Notes: generated by a model from the sequence alone, not told the origin. Shown: positions 1-9,550, counted from the first letter of the stretch. The stretch is 64,000 nucleotides of DNA from Candidatus Brocadia sp. (GCA_021646415.1 SOEU01000014.1:1-64000); one strand, 5' to 3'. Translations and numbers: made by a program.

Positions 1-123
1 CGTCCCTACGGGACTGTATTTCTCTTTGATAAAAATACAGGCAATAAATTGCCTGCCTATTGCCTCACGTCCCTATAGGGACTTAAAAAGCACAACTCAT
101 CTTTCAAAAAACTAAACTGTTTC
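1..123. repeat. Direct repeat, left copy, flanking the radical SAM cluster
   Basis: This 123-bp stretch recurs almost unchanged at 5437-5559. It holds small inverted repeats such as CGTCCCTACGGGAC and CAGGCAATAAATTGCCTG, typical of dispersed REP-like elements. The two copies bracket the PqqD/radical SAM genes. The main difference is a few bases around position 70-77. Confidence 0.9.
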
Positions 124-288
124 CAAAACGGCTTGTAGTGCCGACCTTTTTACACAACCTCTTGAATTTACTGGCTTAGCAGCTTATACACCCTCGAATT
201 GCGAAGGTCGGGTTAAGAATGGAAATAAGAACCAAATGCACCGTAAAGTATATCGATAGGTATGTTACTGGAATTACAAAATAATTTG

Positions 289-319
289 TTGACAATGAGT
301 CAATTACATGACGTATAAA
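289..319 (+). promoter_or_regulatory. Possible sigma-70 promoter for the PqqD/radical SAM operon
   Basis: TTGACA at 289-294 is followed, after about 18-19 bases, by TATAAA at 314-319. The spacing is slightly long. It lies 80 bases before the PqqD-like gene, with a hairpin in between. Confidence 0.4.
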
Positions 320-325
320 AAGCCG

Positions 326-360
326 GCCATGTATGCCGAGAGTGTTCTCGGCGGCATGGC
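326..360 (+). other. Leader hairpin upstream of the PqqD-like gene
   Basis: GCCATG and GCCGAGA pair with TCTCGGC and CATGGC around a GTGT loop. No T-tract follows, so it does not look like a standard intrinsic terminator. It may stabilise the 5' end of the mRNA or regulate it. Confidence 0.5.
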
Positions 361-400
361 TTAACTTCCATTTTAACAAAATAAGGTAAGGAGGAAGATT

Positions 401-790
401 ATGAGTGAAAAAGAGCGTCCCGAAAGAGAATATTATAACGTTCCATTTAATATTGAGATGAGGGCAATGGGGGAAGATCTCGTTGCAGTCAATGAATCAG
501 AGTCTAAAGTATCAGTTATTAACAAATCGGCACGTATAATTCTTGATGGAATTAGAAATTCGAAGGCGGAAAGAGAGATCATGGATGATCTTAAAAATGT
601 GTACCTTATCGGAAAGGAAATTGATCTGGAAGCAGAAATCAGGAAGGTAAAAAAAGAACTGATCGATGCAGGAATATTAATAGAAAGGACAAGAAACTCT
701 TTTGAAAAACCAAGTGTGATTGTTAAGGATTTGTCAACTGCACTGAAAAATATAGATTTCCAGGAATCCTCGATTTCTCAATATGAATGA
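401..790 (+). CDS. PqqD-like peptide chaperone (RiPP recognition element)
   Basis: A 129-residue protein with the PqqD fold pattern: an N-terminal strand region (LVAVNESESKVSVINKSARI), then helices ending in a winged-helix-like segment (about residues 70-95). PqqD-family proteins bind leader peptides and present them to radical SAM maturases. A strong Shine-Dalgarno (AAGGAGG) lies 8 bases before the ATG. Three radical SAM genes follow, so a role in peptide or small-molecule maturation is likely, but no convincing precursor peptide is visible. The C-terminal 35 residues extend beyond the usual domain. Confidence 0.75.
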   Translation: MSEKERPEREYYNVPFNIEMRAMGEDLVAVNESESKVSVINKSARIILDGIRNSKAEREIMDDLKNVYLIGKEIDLEAEIRKVKKELIDAGILIERTRNSFEKPSVIVKDLSTALKNIDFQESSISQYE

Positions 791-881
791 ATTTTCGGCC
801 AACAGGTACCGGCATGTAGTCACGCCGATCAAAAAGAGTGGGAAGCAACTCATGAGATTTTATCCAGAATATACAAAGTGA
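783..881 (+). CDS. Small overlapping ORF, 32 residues, unknown
   Basis: The ATG lies inside the last codons of the PqqD-like gene (ATGAATGA overlap), so translational coupling is possible. The peptide is basic and begins MNEFSANRYRHVV. It could be a peptide substrate, a remnant, or chance. Nothing recognisable is seen in it. Confidence 0.25.
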   Translation: MNEFSANRYRHVVTPIKKSGKQLMRFYPEYTK

Positions 882-1190
882 CATCTCTCTTTTAACGATG
901 GATGTTGGAACCCCATCAAGAGGCAATCGATTGTGAACATCTTAACAGCCACCTAATGAGTTTATCTTACGGTTTAATCGGAGGAGCTTCGTCCATCATG
1001 GCAAGTTTTTTTGCGTTTAGCGCAACAGGCCGTGGTGGCTGATCCTCTTCCATAGATACGTTTGTCTAAAGATAATCGGGAAAACAGTGCTCGAAAATAC
1101 ATTATATTGGAGCAGGTTACCGTCAAGTGTGCATCCCACTTTAAAACATTAATGCTAACCATAAATTAGTAATTCAATAGGATACGTTAA
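882..1190. other. Gap between PqqD-like and first radical SAM gene
   Basis: No convincing gene. A 14-codon ORF at 998-1042 (MASFFAFSATGRGG) has GGAGGAG upstream, but about 12 bases away, which is long. The gap may hold a degraded gene or an unrecognised precursor peptide. Confidence 0.4.
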
Positions 1191-2564
1191 ATGAAAACAA
1201 CCCTCATAAATTGCGCTGTAAAAACTAGTACAGAGTACGATGGTGCCAGAGTACCTCAGGGATGTTTGTATCTCCTTTCCGCAGCTAAAAATGCAAACTT
1301 CGACATCAAATTTCGAGATTATCAGTTGGAGAAATTAAATGATCCGCTTAATACATTCAATTTTTTAAAGTTTGTAGAGGATGATGCCGATGTTTTAGCC
1401 ATCAGTTGTATGAGTAATTTATTACCGTTAGTGGTAAATAGTACAAAGATTTTCAAAGAGAGCTATCCTGACAAAACGATTGTGCTCGGTGGAATTGGGC
1501 CTTCAGGAGTTGCTGAAAGTTTAATGGCTGAATTTCCTCACATAGACGTAATTGTAAGAGGAGAAGGTGAGAGAACCTTTCCTGAACTCCTAAAAGCTTT
1601 AGAGGGTAAAAAATCACTTGAAAGTGTAGAAGGACTTCTCTTGAGTAAAGAGAATGGTACATATCATATCACAAGACCCCGGAAGCGAATAGAGAATTTG
1701 AATGATCTTCCTTTCCCTGGTTATGATCAGGTTGACATGAACTCTTATGAAACAGTTGGCATCCAAACGGCAAGAGGTTGTCCCTTTCCTTGCAATTTTT
1801 GTGATGTATCTGCCTATTGGGGACATGATACCACGTATCGCTCTTTAGATCTCGTGATAAAAGAGCTGGAACTCTTAGAAAAACAGTATGGGTTTATGAA
1901 AGTCGTTATTTTAGATGATACCTTTATCCTTAACAAGAGAAGGGTTTTTGATTTTTGTAAGGCCTATCGCGATAGGGGTTTAACAATTCAATGGAGCGCC
2001 TATTGCAGAGTTGATTTGCTATCGGATGAAATGATCGAAATATTCGAAAAGTCCGGTTGTTATCGGATTTTTCTCGGCGTTGAGTCCGGTTCAAATAATG
2101 TCTTGCGCAGAATTTCAAAACCTATTGATATTGATAGGCTTATTCAAGTAGTAAAAAAAGCGCACAATAAATTCATTGTAAGGATAAATTTAATCTGGGG
2201 GTTTCCTTTTGAGTCAATGAAAGATTTGAAAGACTCTGTTTTTCTTCTTTTCTATCTTAAAGAATTTAATTGTGACGTAAGTATGGCTCTCCTGTCCCCA
2301 CTTCCCCTTAGCCGTTTGTATAACGAAAAAAAGTATAGGCTTATCTTTAGAGAAGACCTGCAATCTAGTGTTGTATCTAGTCGTTTTTATTTACCAAATG
2401 GAAATGAATTGGTGAATGGTAAACCTGACATACTGGTAGACCTTGTTCGTAAACATCCGGATATTTTCCCAGGGTTTTATGTGTTCGAAGATAAACTTTT
2501 TGAACAAAAATTAGAATATTTAAACTCTTTAGGGCTTGAAATAGAAAAGTTAACCCGCCAATGA
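1191..2564 (+). CDS. B12-binding radical SAM protein 1
   Basis: A 457-residue protein. The N-terminal half is a cobalamin-binding Rossmann-like domain (IVLGGIGPSG near residue 97, then VIVRGEGE). The radical SAM core follows, with the cluster motif CPFPCNFC (CxxxCxxC) at about residues 197-204. Family members methylate or rearrange unactivated carbons. The stop overlaps the next start (ATGA), so the three radical SAM genes form one translationally coupled unit. It closely resembles the next gene, so one likely arose by tandem duplication. The substrate is unknown. Confidence 0.85.
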   Translation: MKTTLINCAVKTSTEYDGARVPQGCLYLLSAAKNANFDIKFRDYQLEKLNDPLNTFNFLKFVEDDADVLAISCMSNLLPLVVNSTKIFKESYPDKTIVLGGIGPSGVAESLMAEFPHIDVIVRGEGERTFPELLKALEGKKSLESVEGLLLSKENGTYHITRPRKRIENLNDLPFPGYDQVDMNSYETVGIQTARGCPFPCNFCDVSAYWGHDTTYRSLDLVIKELELLEKQYGFMKVVILDDTFILNKRRVFDFCKAYRDRGLTIQWSAYCRVDLLSDEMIEIFEKSGCYRIFLGVESGSNNVLRRISKPIDIDRLIQVVKKAHNKFIVRINLIWGFPFESMKDLKDSVFLLFYLKEFNCDVSMALLSPLPLSRLYNEKKYRLIFREDLQSSVVSSRFYLPNGNELVNGKPDILVDLVRKHPDIFPGFYVFEDKLFEQKLEYLNSLGLEIEKLTRQ

Positions 2565-3925
2565 AGTGCCATGACATTTCAATTGTTAATTTCTTTCTTC
2601 ATCGTGAACCTTCAACAAAGCCATTTGCATGTATTCCGATGGGAACATTATATCTGACGTCAGCATTAGAAGCTGCCGGATATTCGGTTGATTTCCATGA
2701 TTATCAAGTAGAATTTGAAGAAAATCCTTATCATCCCATAAATATTTTAAATTTTCTGAAATGCACTTCTGCGGACATACTAGGCATTAGCTGTATGTCG
2801 AATATGTTACCTTTTCTGCTTCAGGGGCTGAGGAATTTTAAAAGACACAAACCAGGAATATTTATTGTCCTTGGAGGATCTGGACCTGGCGGGACAGCAA
2901 AAGAGATCCTTCAATCTTTCCCTGAAATAGATGCTGTCGTCCGTGGTGAAGGTGAAGAGACAATAGTGGAGATTCTTGAAGCACATCGGGGACATCGGAA
3001 ATTGGAGTCTATTGCAGGGTTAACATTTCGCAGCAACAATGGTATTGTAGTGAATCCACCCAGAGCAAGAAAAATGGATATTGATACGATACCTCTTCCT
3101 GCCTACCATAAACTTAATATGGAGAAATATATAAATTCTTCCATATTGACTTCGAGGGGATGTCCTTATCAATGTTTATTTTGCGATATTTCTCCCAATT
3201 GGGATAAAAAGATTGCACAGCGCTCAATCGAATCAGTTATTAAAGAAATTCTATTTTTAATAAATAATTACGGAAGAAACAAATTTTCAATATTAGATGA
3301 TACTTTTATTCTTAATAGAGGCCGGGTCCTTCGTTTTTGCGCTGAAATAATAGAAAGAAAATTATCCATCGAGTGGAGTTGTATGTGTAGAATAGACCTT
3401 TTGGACGATGATTTAATGGCTTTCATGCAGCAGGCAGGCTGTAAAAAGATTTTTCTTGGAATTGAATCGGGGTCTAGCCGTATTAGAAATAAGGCCGGTA
3501 AAGGATTTAAGATAGATAATGTTGAACTGTTAATAGGGAAAGCTGCCAAGTACTTTGAAGTTGCAGCCTCTTTTATCTTAGGATTCCCCTTTGAAACCAT
3601 TGATGAATTTAGAGAAACCATATATTTAATCATCTATTGTCTTGAAAGGGGGGTTAAACCACAGATGAGTATACTAAGTCCATTACCTCAATCAGAGCTA
3701 AATACCTCGGGACTATATAAAAAAGAATTTGATCCCGATATTTTGCTTGTTGATTTCGATCATTACAAAAAAAAGTCTGAAAGAATGAGCAAAAGTGTTC
3801 TAACCCCTGATATTCAAGAGATGATTAAATCAAATCCAAAAATCTTTTCTGCCTTCTACCACTATAAAACAGGCATGATAAGAGAAAAATTGGAATTAGT
3901 GAAAAAATATGGCCTTCCGCTATGA
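2561..3925 (+). CDS. B12-binding radical SAM protein 2
   Basis: A 454-residue paralogue of the preceding gene with the same layout: a B12-binding domain (IVLGGSGPGG) then a radical SAM core with CPYQCLFC at about residues 199-206. It also shares the downstream segments SILDDTFILNRGRVL and FLGIESGS. It overlaps the genes on both sides by 4 bases. Keeping two similar enzymes in one operon suggests two sites or two steps on one substrate. Confidence 0.85.
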   Translation: MKCHDISIVNFFLHREPSTKPFACIPMGTLYLTSALEAAGYSVDFHDYQVEFEENPYHPINILNFLKCTSADILGISCMSNMLPFLLQGLRNFKRHKPGIFIVLGGSGPGGTAKEILQSFPEIDAVVRGEGEETIVEILEAHRGHRKLESIAGLTFRSNNGIVVNPPRARKMDIDTIPLPAYHKLNMEKYINSSILTSRGCPYQCLFCDISPNWDKKIAQRSIESVIKEILFLINNYGRNKFSILDDTFILNRGRVLRFCAEIIERKLSIEWSCMCRIDLLDDDLMAFMQQAGCKKIFLGIESGSSRIRNKAGKGFKIDNVELLIGKAAKYFEVAASFILGFPFETIDEFRETIYLIIYCLERGVKPQMSILSPLPQSELNTSGLYKKEFDPDILLVDFDHYKKKSERMSKSVLTPDIQEMIKSNPKIFSAFYHYKTGMIREKLELVKKYGLPL

Positions 3926-5289
3926 ATACAAAGAAAAAGAAACCTGTAGTCGGTTTAGTCTGGCTCATACAATCAACTTCAAATAAATTTCAAAGATTAT
4001 TAAGTTCTCATTACCATCTAGGATGTGGCTATCTTCAAGCATTTTTACAACAGGGTAATATCGAGTCAAAACAGTATGTGCTTGATTCTGTAACACCGGA
4101 AGATTTTGCCAGAACAGTTGTTGCTGACAGGATTAAAATTCTTGGTTTCTCATGTGATGATACGAACTATTATGCAATACGATGGGCTGCATTATCTGTT
4201 AAAGCTCTGAATCCGCACATTTTAATAGTGGTTGGAGGTTTAACTGCTACATACTCGGATGAATTAGTGTTAAGAAATTGTCAGGCTATCGATATTTGCT
4301 TCCGGGGCTATAGCGAAATAAACTTTCTGGATGTGGTTACAACTCATTTATCAGGTCAAACTTGGTACGATAAACCAGCAATTACTTATCGTAAAAATAG
4401 TGAAATCGTTTTCAATCCTGGTGTAAAGAAATATGCTGTCAATAATCTTGACTGTTTTCCCTCTCCCTATCTATCGGAATTTATTCCTGGTGAGGCTGGG
4501 ATAGATGTTGGAATAAGCACGAGTCGGGGCTGTGTTTTTCACTGCACCTTTTGTAACCCTACAGCTATGGTGGAACGTAGTTATGCATTCCACTCAAATG
4601 AAAGAGTTCTGAGCGAGATTGATTTTATAGATTCGGCATTGCACAGATCAGGGATGAAAGGAAGGCGTATTATGCTGCTCAACGAAGATATTTTTGCTCT
4701 TCACCCAGATCGAACGAAAAAAATATGTAATCTTATTTCAAAAAATCAACCAAAACATATCTTGTTCGGTTGCGAAACCCGAATAGAACATTTGACTGAA
4801 GATATTCTCCAATGTATGTATTCTGCAGGATTTAGGCTCCTGAAATTTGGACTGGAGTCCGGAAATCCCAGAGTCCTAAACTTGATAAAAAAAGTTCGCA
4901 ACTCAGATGGTTCTAAAGACGATTATGCAGCAGAGAAGGATTTCTTAGAGAGGATTGTAACTGCTGTCCGAATTGCAAAGAAAATTGGATTTCATGTTGC
5001 AGCAGGGACAATTTTTGGTCTTCCCGGAGAATCCCTTGTTGATGCGATTGAAACACTGAATTTTATCCGCAGGATAAATGTTGATGAATACTACCACAAT
5101 TTTTTACAGATATTTCCCGGGACAGAAATTTTTAAGACCCATAAGAAATGGGGATACCACTTTGAGGTCCGTAAGGATTTCTACCCTACAATTTACCATA
5201 CATACTGGCCGTATCCTGTTGAACTTGTACCAACATTGCAAGAGAAACTCGATCACTCATTTAGAAAAAGTAACACTTTCGTTTTTTGA
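3922..5289 (+). CDS. B12-binding radical SAM protein 3
   Basis: A 455-residue, more diverged member of the same class. It has a B12-binding region (IVVGGLTATYSDE) and the cluster motif CVFHCTFC at about residues 204-211. It starts within the stop of the previous gene (ATGA). It is the last gene before the right copy of the 123-bp direct repeat. Confidence 0.85.
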   Translation: MNTKKKKPVVGLVWLIQSTSNKFQRLLSSHYHLGCGYLQAFLQQGNIESKQYVLDSVTPEDFARTVVADRIKILGFSCDDTNYYAIRWAALSVKALNPHILIVVGGLTATYSDELVLRNCQAIDICFRGYSEINFLDVVTTHLSGQTWYDKPAITYRKNSEIVFNPGVKKYAVNNLDCFPSPYLSEFIPGEAGIDVGISTSRGCVFHCTFCNPTAMVERSYAFHSNERVLSEIDFIDSALHRSGMKGRRIMLLNEDIFALHPDRTKKICNLISKNQPKHILFGCETRIEHLTEDILQCMYSAGFRLLKFGLESGNPRVLNLIKKVRNSDGSKDDYAAEKDFLERIVTAVRIAKKIGFHVAAGTIFGLPGESLVDAIETLNFIRRINVDEYYHNFLQIFPGTEIFKTHKKWGYHFEVRKDFYPTIYHTYWPYPVELVPTLQEKLDHSFRKSNTFVF

Positions 5290-5309
5290 AAAACTATCAA
5301 GGCAAAGCC

Positions 5310-5416
5310 TTGTGCTGATTTCGCCCCGGAGGGGCAAATTGCTCATAGGCAGGCAATTTATTGCCTGTGTTAAGAGAAAGATAAAAATAAGCCCTGTTGG
5401 GGCGAATGAAGATTAT
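5310..5416. repeat. REP-like palindromic repeats
   Basis: CGCCCCGGAGGGGC, GGCAGGCAATTTATTGCCTG and GCCCTGTTGGGGC are short inverted repeats packed together next to the right direct repeat. They resemble termini mobilised by RAYT/IS200-type transposases. No transposase is seen here. Confidence 0.5.
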
Positions 5417-5436
5417 GGATACAAAATCGTCCCAAT

Positions 5437-5559
5437 CGTCCCTACGGGACTGTATTTCTCTTTGATAAAAATACAGGCAATAAATTGCCTGCCTATTGCC
5501 TCACGTCCCCAGAGGGACTTAAAAAGCACAACTCATCTTTCAAAAAACTAAACTGTTTC
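5437..5559. repeat. Direct repeat, right copy, flanking the radical SAM cluster
   Basis: Nearly identical to 1-123. Together the copies enclose the PqqD/radical SAM genes, consistent with insertion of the block or with recombination between repeats. Confidence 0.9.
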
Positions 5560-5697
5560 TAGAAAAATTAATCTTCCAAATGAAGACATTTTTTTGCCAT
5601 TGATACTATAGTGTTACAGTAAAAATTATTAATTATTAAAATATAGGCTACTATCAAAGGATTGTATAAAAAGTTAATATCCGGTAACAAAGAAAGG

Positions 5698-6942
5698 ATG
5701 TTCACAATAACTACCGACAAGAAACAGCCTTCCAGTGTTCACCACCTCAACAGAGGCGTGGATTTGTATATTCATATTCCCTTTTGTAAATCGAAATGTG
5801 ACTTCTGTTTTTATGTTTCCGTGACAGGAACGAGCGAAGAGGAAAGACTCCGTTATCTTAATGCACTGGAACGGGAGATCAGTGCCCGCTGGTCAGCCTA
5901 TGAAGGTACGCAGGTAGTAGTGAATTCACTTTATATTGGAGGAGGCACTCCATCCATATTATCGTTGAAGCAGTGGGAAGTACTAGTCATGATCTTGACA
6001 CGTTTTTGGGATCTCAGGACAATTCCTGAGGTTACTGTGGAATGTAACCCATCCTCTACAACGCAGGAAAAATTAGGGTTTTTTAAAGAAATCGGAGTTA
6101 ATCGTCTCAGTTTTGGCGTTCAGAACGTTGATGATAGTATACTTACAGCCATGGGGCGAGAAGGAACCAATGATACTTTGTCTGGCCTTTTGGAGTCAAC
6201 CAGGTCCGCAGGTATCAACAATATCAATTGTGACATCCTGTTTGGTCTCCCGGGAGAGAATACTGCTTCGGTTGTGCAGAGTGTGGATGCGCTGGTTGAA
6301 TTATCTGTCCCCCATATCTCCGTTTACCCTTTTACCCTTCAGGCTAAGACCGGTTTTTTTATGAGGATGGTCTGTAAGAATGCGTTGCCCCTTCCAGCCT
6401 ATCTTCGGATAGTCCATTATCAAAGAGCAATCAACCGTTTGCTGGAGCGGGAATACCTGCGTATTCATGCAGCCCATTTCGGAATAAGCTACAGGTACGA
6501 ATGCGTCCAACATAGGAACTACTGGGATGGTGGCGAGATACTCGGATTTGGTGTGTCAGCCCAGTCTTTTGTTGACGGTTATTATCTAAGAAACACGGAA
6601 GATCTGAATAAATATGTAAAAAGCAACGATAATATCCTTTCCATTTCACTTAGTAAGAAAGATCAAATCCGGCGCTGGGTATTTATGAGCCTTACCAAGA
6701 AATTAAGATTTCATTATGAAGCAATGGTCGATCGTTTCGGGCTCGACTCTTTAGCAGTTATAGAGGAAGGTTTGGAACGTATGGACCGGGAAGGCATGCT
6801 TTCGAAGAAGCAGAACATGGTACAACTAACGGATAAGGGTATGGAACATGGTCATCTGATCCCTATCCGGTATTTCCCTTTTGAAAACCAGGATTATCTG
6901 AAGTATGCTCTACGAATTCCAGAAGCCCAGCTTAGAAATTAA
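5698..6942 (+). CDS. HemW-like radical SAM protein
   Basis: Related to HemW/coproporphyrinogen III dehydrogenase-like enzymes. The cluster motif is IPFCKSKCDFC (CxxxCxxC), followed by YIGGGTPS, VECNPS and LSFGVQ, all hallmarks of this family. The C-terminal HemN domain ends with winged-helix-like sequence. HemW is a heme chaperone or related factor rather than a true oxidase, so the role is uncertain. The ATG at 5698 is chosen; an in-frame TTG at 5662 is possible, and neither start has a well-spaced ribosome site. It may be an accessory to the upstream radical SAM genes or independent. Confidence 0.8.
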   Translation: MFTITTDKKQPSSVHHLNRGVDLYIHIPFCKSKCDFCFYVSVTGTSEEERLRYLNALEREISARWSAYEGTQVVVNSLYIGGGTPSILSLKQWEVLVMILTRFWDLRTIPEVTVECNPSSTTQEKLGFFKEIGVNRLSFGVQNVDDSILTAMGREGTNDTLSGLLESTRSAGINNINCDILFGLPGENTASVVQSVDALVELSVPHISVYPFTLQAKTGFFMRMVCKNALPLPAYLRIVHYQRAINRLLEREYLRIHAAHFGISYRYECVQHRNYWDGGEILGFGVSAQSFVDGYYLRNTEDLNKYVKSNDNILSISLSKKDQIRRWVFMSLTKKLRFHYEAMVDRFGLDSLAVIEEGLERMDREGMLSKKQNMVQLTDKGMEHGHLIPIRYFPFENQDYLKYALRIPEAQLRN

Positions 6943-6954
6943 AGGAGTGCAATA

Positions 6955-7011
6955 ATGGGAATAGAATCTGAATCCAAGGCCTCGAAAATTAGTGTTTTTT
7001 TGCCTTTGTAA
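6955..7011 (+). pseudogene. Truncated 18-codon start of a lost gene
   Basis: A good ribosome site (AAAGGAG) precedes an ATG and 18 codons starting MGIESESKASKISVF. A one-base shift near 7008 would continue as LVTPVHISV. This looks like the surviving start of a frameshifted gene, though a genuine short peptide cannot be excluded. Confidence 0.35.
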
Positions 7012-7560
7012 CTCCTGTTCATATCAGTGTATAATATTTTGGGTTTTTCTATGTTTTGTGTGGATAAAATTTTTTTTATAAATCTGGCAAAAAAGATGTC
7101 AATACCTTGTGTTGAGCCTGATTCATATTTGATTCGAAAAGTCCGATATTCGACAGTTGTGCGAAGTTACAATGCTTACCAATACTCGACCAGTATCAAT
7201 CCCCTTTAATGAAAAAAGTCTTCTTCATCTCCCATCTTTCCTTCTTGAAAAAGTTTATCAAATTCATCTGAAGAAAGATGGTATTTATTTTCAAAAATTC
7301 TACACTTGTTTTTTAACTCCTGTTGCGCTAAATCACATATCTTCTCTTTCGATGATTGAAACCAAACTCCTCGGTATTGTCATATTCATCTCCTCTTTTC
7401 CCTAAGCCATTATATAGATTTCCCAGGATTCTTGATAAATTATTACGATATATCCGTTTTCATCTGAAAAATTGCATGGTAAAATTAGCAGAATTACTTT
7501 GGAAAGTTAACAGACTGTCAAAAAGGGAAAACAGAGAGATAAAAATAGCTCCATCTTCAG
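7012..7560. other. AT-rich decayed region without a supportable gene
   Basis: Only short AT-rich open frames are found. One segment (7157-7405) reads somewhat like protein (TNTRPVSIPFNEKSLLHLP) but matches no family I know. It is likely gene decay after the HemW-like gene. Confidence 0.4.
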
Positions 7561-7568
7561 AGTGAAAT

Positions 7569-7605
7569 TGTAACATTTTCTTTTCAATGTTACATTCATG
7601 TTACA
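7569..7605 (+). promoter_or_regulatory. Distal TGTTACA half-site cluster, locus A
   Basis: TGTAACA at 7569-7575 and TGTTACA at 7588-7594 and 7599-7605. The cluster lies about 245-280 bp before the locus A sigma-54 promoter, a position matched at the three other loci. Confidence 0.6.
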
Positions 7606-7734
7606 CTTTTCTGTTGCACCTCATTTAGTATATTGATACTTATGTCTTGTATTATTTAAGTTATTAATTCTCTGCGATTTATTATTTTCATAGAGTATAT
7701 AATACTATATTCCAGTCTTCGTTTTAGAAAAAAA

Positions 7735-7756
7735 GTGCAACATTTACCTGTTACAC
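7735..7756 (+). promoter_or_regulatory. Proximal upstream activating palindrome, locus A
   Basis: GTGCAACA and TGTTACAC form an inverted repeat with one mismatch. Its centre is about 104 bp before the -24 element. It is the likely binding site of the sigma-54 activator encoded at 9837, which is inference. Confidence 0.65.
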
Positions 7757-7849
7757 TTTTTCTTTTTTGTGAGATGAAGAAAAAATCAATTCCCTGTAAA
7801 AGCCCTTTATTATCGGCAATAGGAGGAGAATACTTTATAAAGGCAAATC

Positions 7850-7865
7850 TGGTATTGCAGTTGCT
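7850..7865 (+). promoter_or_regulatory. Sigma-54 promoter, locus A
   Basis: TGGTATTGCAGTTGCT has the diagnostic GG-N10-GC spacing of -24/-12 promoters and TTGC at -12. Transcription would start near 7876 and run toward the DUF3467 gene, riboswitch 1 and the activator gene. Confidence 0.75.
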
Positions 7866-7915
7866 CCACTAAAAAAGAAGATAATTTCTGATAGTTGCAA
7901 TAGTAATAGAGTTAA

Positions 7916-8229
7916 ATGGATGAGGAAATTCTGACGTTTGATACTCAAAAACTTGAGGCAATTACAACTGATGCACAAAAAAAATATGATTTGTTGCACT
8001 CCCTGACGAACATGGTGTTTCCACTGTATTGGAAATTAATGTCGAGAGTTTTACTGCAACGGGAGAAACACGTCCAACCCTCAGGGATGTAAAACAAGGT
8101 ATTTCAATGCGGAACCTGGAATTTAATGCCCGAACTTTCCCCGATATTCAACAAATACAAAATTTTGCCAACGGTGTTCAGAAGTTAGAAAAACTTGCCC
8201 TGCATCCCGATCTGAAAAAAATTCAGTGA
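7916..8229 (+). pseudogene. Frameshifted unknown gene at the head of locus A
   Basis: The first frame opens at ATG 7916 (MDEEILTFDTQKLEAITTDA). A one-base slip in the A-run near 7977-7984 then joins it to a second frame that continues to 8229 through VSTVLEINVESFTATGETR. Both halves read as one acidic protein of about 104 residues. It is first after the sigma-54 promoter. No family recognised. Confidence 0.5.
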
Positions 8230-8261
8230 TTTATCATCGGTAACACGGGGGATTTGGAAAA

Positions 8262-8987
8262 GTGAAAAAGAGGATTATGATACATGCGTCTTCGACAATA
8301 GTTTTATCTGACGGCTTTCGGTCTTTATTTACTCTGAATTTTGCCCATGCTATTCAATTTAACTTCAGACCAGAATCTGGAATGCCACAGGAAGCAATCG
8401 ACGGTCTTGAGGCAGATGGCAGACTCAGGTCTGATCTGTTAAGAGATGATATTGTTGCGAATTTAAGCATTTCCTATAAACCTCTCAGCCATGGTGTCCT
8501 TGTCTCAACCCTCTCTGAAAAGATTACTGTTACGTATTCCCAGTTCCGCACAGTCCTTGAACAAGACGGATTGTCAGATCTGGACGGAGAGGCAGTGGCC
8601 AGTCTTCAGCCTATTCCACACTTTGATTTGCTTATGAATCGAACCAGTAACAACCCTCATAACCAGAGTTCCCCAACACCATACCTTAATAATAACGACA
8701 AGGATAACAACTCGTTTGGCTTACGAGAATCAATGCTAAAGCCCTTGGGCTTCTGGCGGGGGACGATTCGGGACTGGATGCCTCCATAAGTTTTGGCAGT
8801 GAATTTAACTGGGATTTTGATCCGGGCGATACGACAACCCTGATTGCAGAAAAATGACGATTTTCAGGGAAATTTAAATTCACAGATAAGCACAATATTA
8901 GAAACCGGTACCTACTTTGTGCAAGTCAGACACTATTCTTCTGCAGGTATGGGTCCGTACACAATTACAGTCCAGGCCGAACAATAA
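8262..8987 (+). pseudogene. Decayed NF038122-type metalloprotease with PPC domain
   Basis: The N-terminal part (GMPQEAIDGLEADGRLRS, then TVTYSQFRTVL) resembles the start of secreted NF038122-family metalloproteases. Frameshifts near 8680-8730 lead into KALGLLAGDDSGLDASISF and FNWDFDPGD. The frame then jumps straight into a pre-peptidase C-terminal (PPC) domain (TTLIAE, GTYFVQVRHYSSAG, PYTITVQ) ending at 8987. The HExxH catalytic segment expected between these parts is absent, so an internal deletion plus frameshifts inactivated it. It sits in the sigma-54 locus A transcript. Confidence 0.7.
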
Positions 8988-9087
8988 TTTTCTGTTAACG
9001 GCCATATGCAAAAGGAAAGTTGACCGTTGGCACAATCAAAAATATCAAGAATTATTTATCGATGTGAATATTAGCGTAGGAGTGGTA

Positions 9088-9351
9088 ATGAAACATGACC
9101 GAAATGATTTTCTGGACAAAAACCAGCTTCACGGGCAATACGCCAATTCCTTCAAGGTTGGACAAAACGCCTTTGAGTTTGTGATCGATTTTGGTCAATC
9201 GTATAAAGAGGGAGAGCGGGAATGTTTCCACACCAGGATTGTCAGCAGTCCCTTTTACGCAAATGTCTTTTTAAAATTACTTCAGGAGTCAGTCGAACGG
9301 TATAAACAGATATTCGGGGCTATACCCGGAGGGGGTGGGGAAAACGAATAA
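9088..9351 (+). CDS. DUF3467 protein, copy A
   Basis: An 87-residue protein matching DUF3467: YANSFKVGQNAFEFVIDFG, then the segment FHTRIVSSPFYANVFLKLLQ. DUF3467 proteins are small, widespread and of unknown function. The ATG at 9088 (ribosome site TAGGAGTGG) is chosen over an upstream in-frame extension that overlaps the protease remnant. A close paralogue lies at 11649. In both loci the gene sits between the sigma-54 promoter and the riboswitch. Confidence 0.8.
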   Translation: MKHDRNDFLDKNQLHGQYANSFKVGQNAFEFVIDFGQSYKEGERECFHTRIVSSPFYANVFLKLLQESVERYKQIFGAIPGGGGENE

Positions 9352-9362
9352 CACTTAAAAAT

Positions 9363-9455
9363 GTCATTGCGAGGAGTGAAACGACAATGCAATCTCTGCC
9401 GATGAGACTTCGTCGTGAGCCGGACGATTGCTTCGGAAAAATATCCTTGCAATGA
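9363..9455. repeat. MITE-like palindromic repeat
   Basis: It begins GTCATTGCGAG and ends with an imperfect inverted copy (CCTTGCAATGA). Related GTCATTGCGAG elements occur at 18973, 28804 and 33243. Confidence 0.6.
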
Positions 9456-9550
9456 TCAGCGGGATAAGGCTTTGCCAGCGAGGATATGTTCGGTTTCATC
9501 CTTAGAATACTATAATTGAGCGGACAGGTTATTAATCAGCTATCGCAACA

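Noticed and set aside
5078-5551. 157-codon frame overlapping the third radical SAM gene
   Set aside because: It is a shadow frame running through palindromic repeats, with no protein-like features.
8917-9087. Longer DUF3467 reading frame
   Set aside because: It overlaps the PPC remnant in another frame, and a proper ribosome site with ATG exists at 9088.
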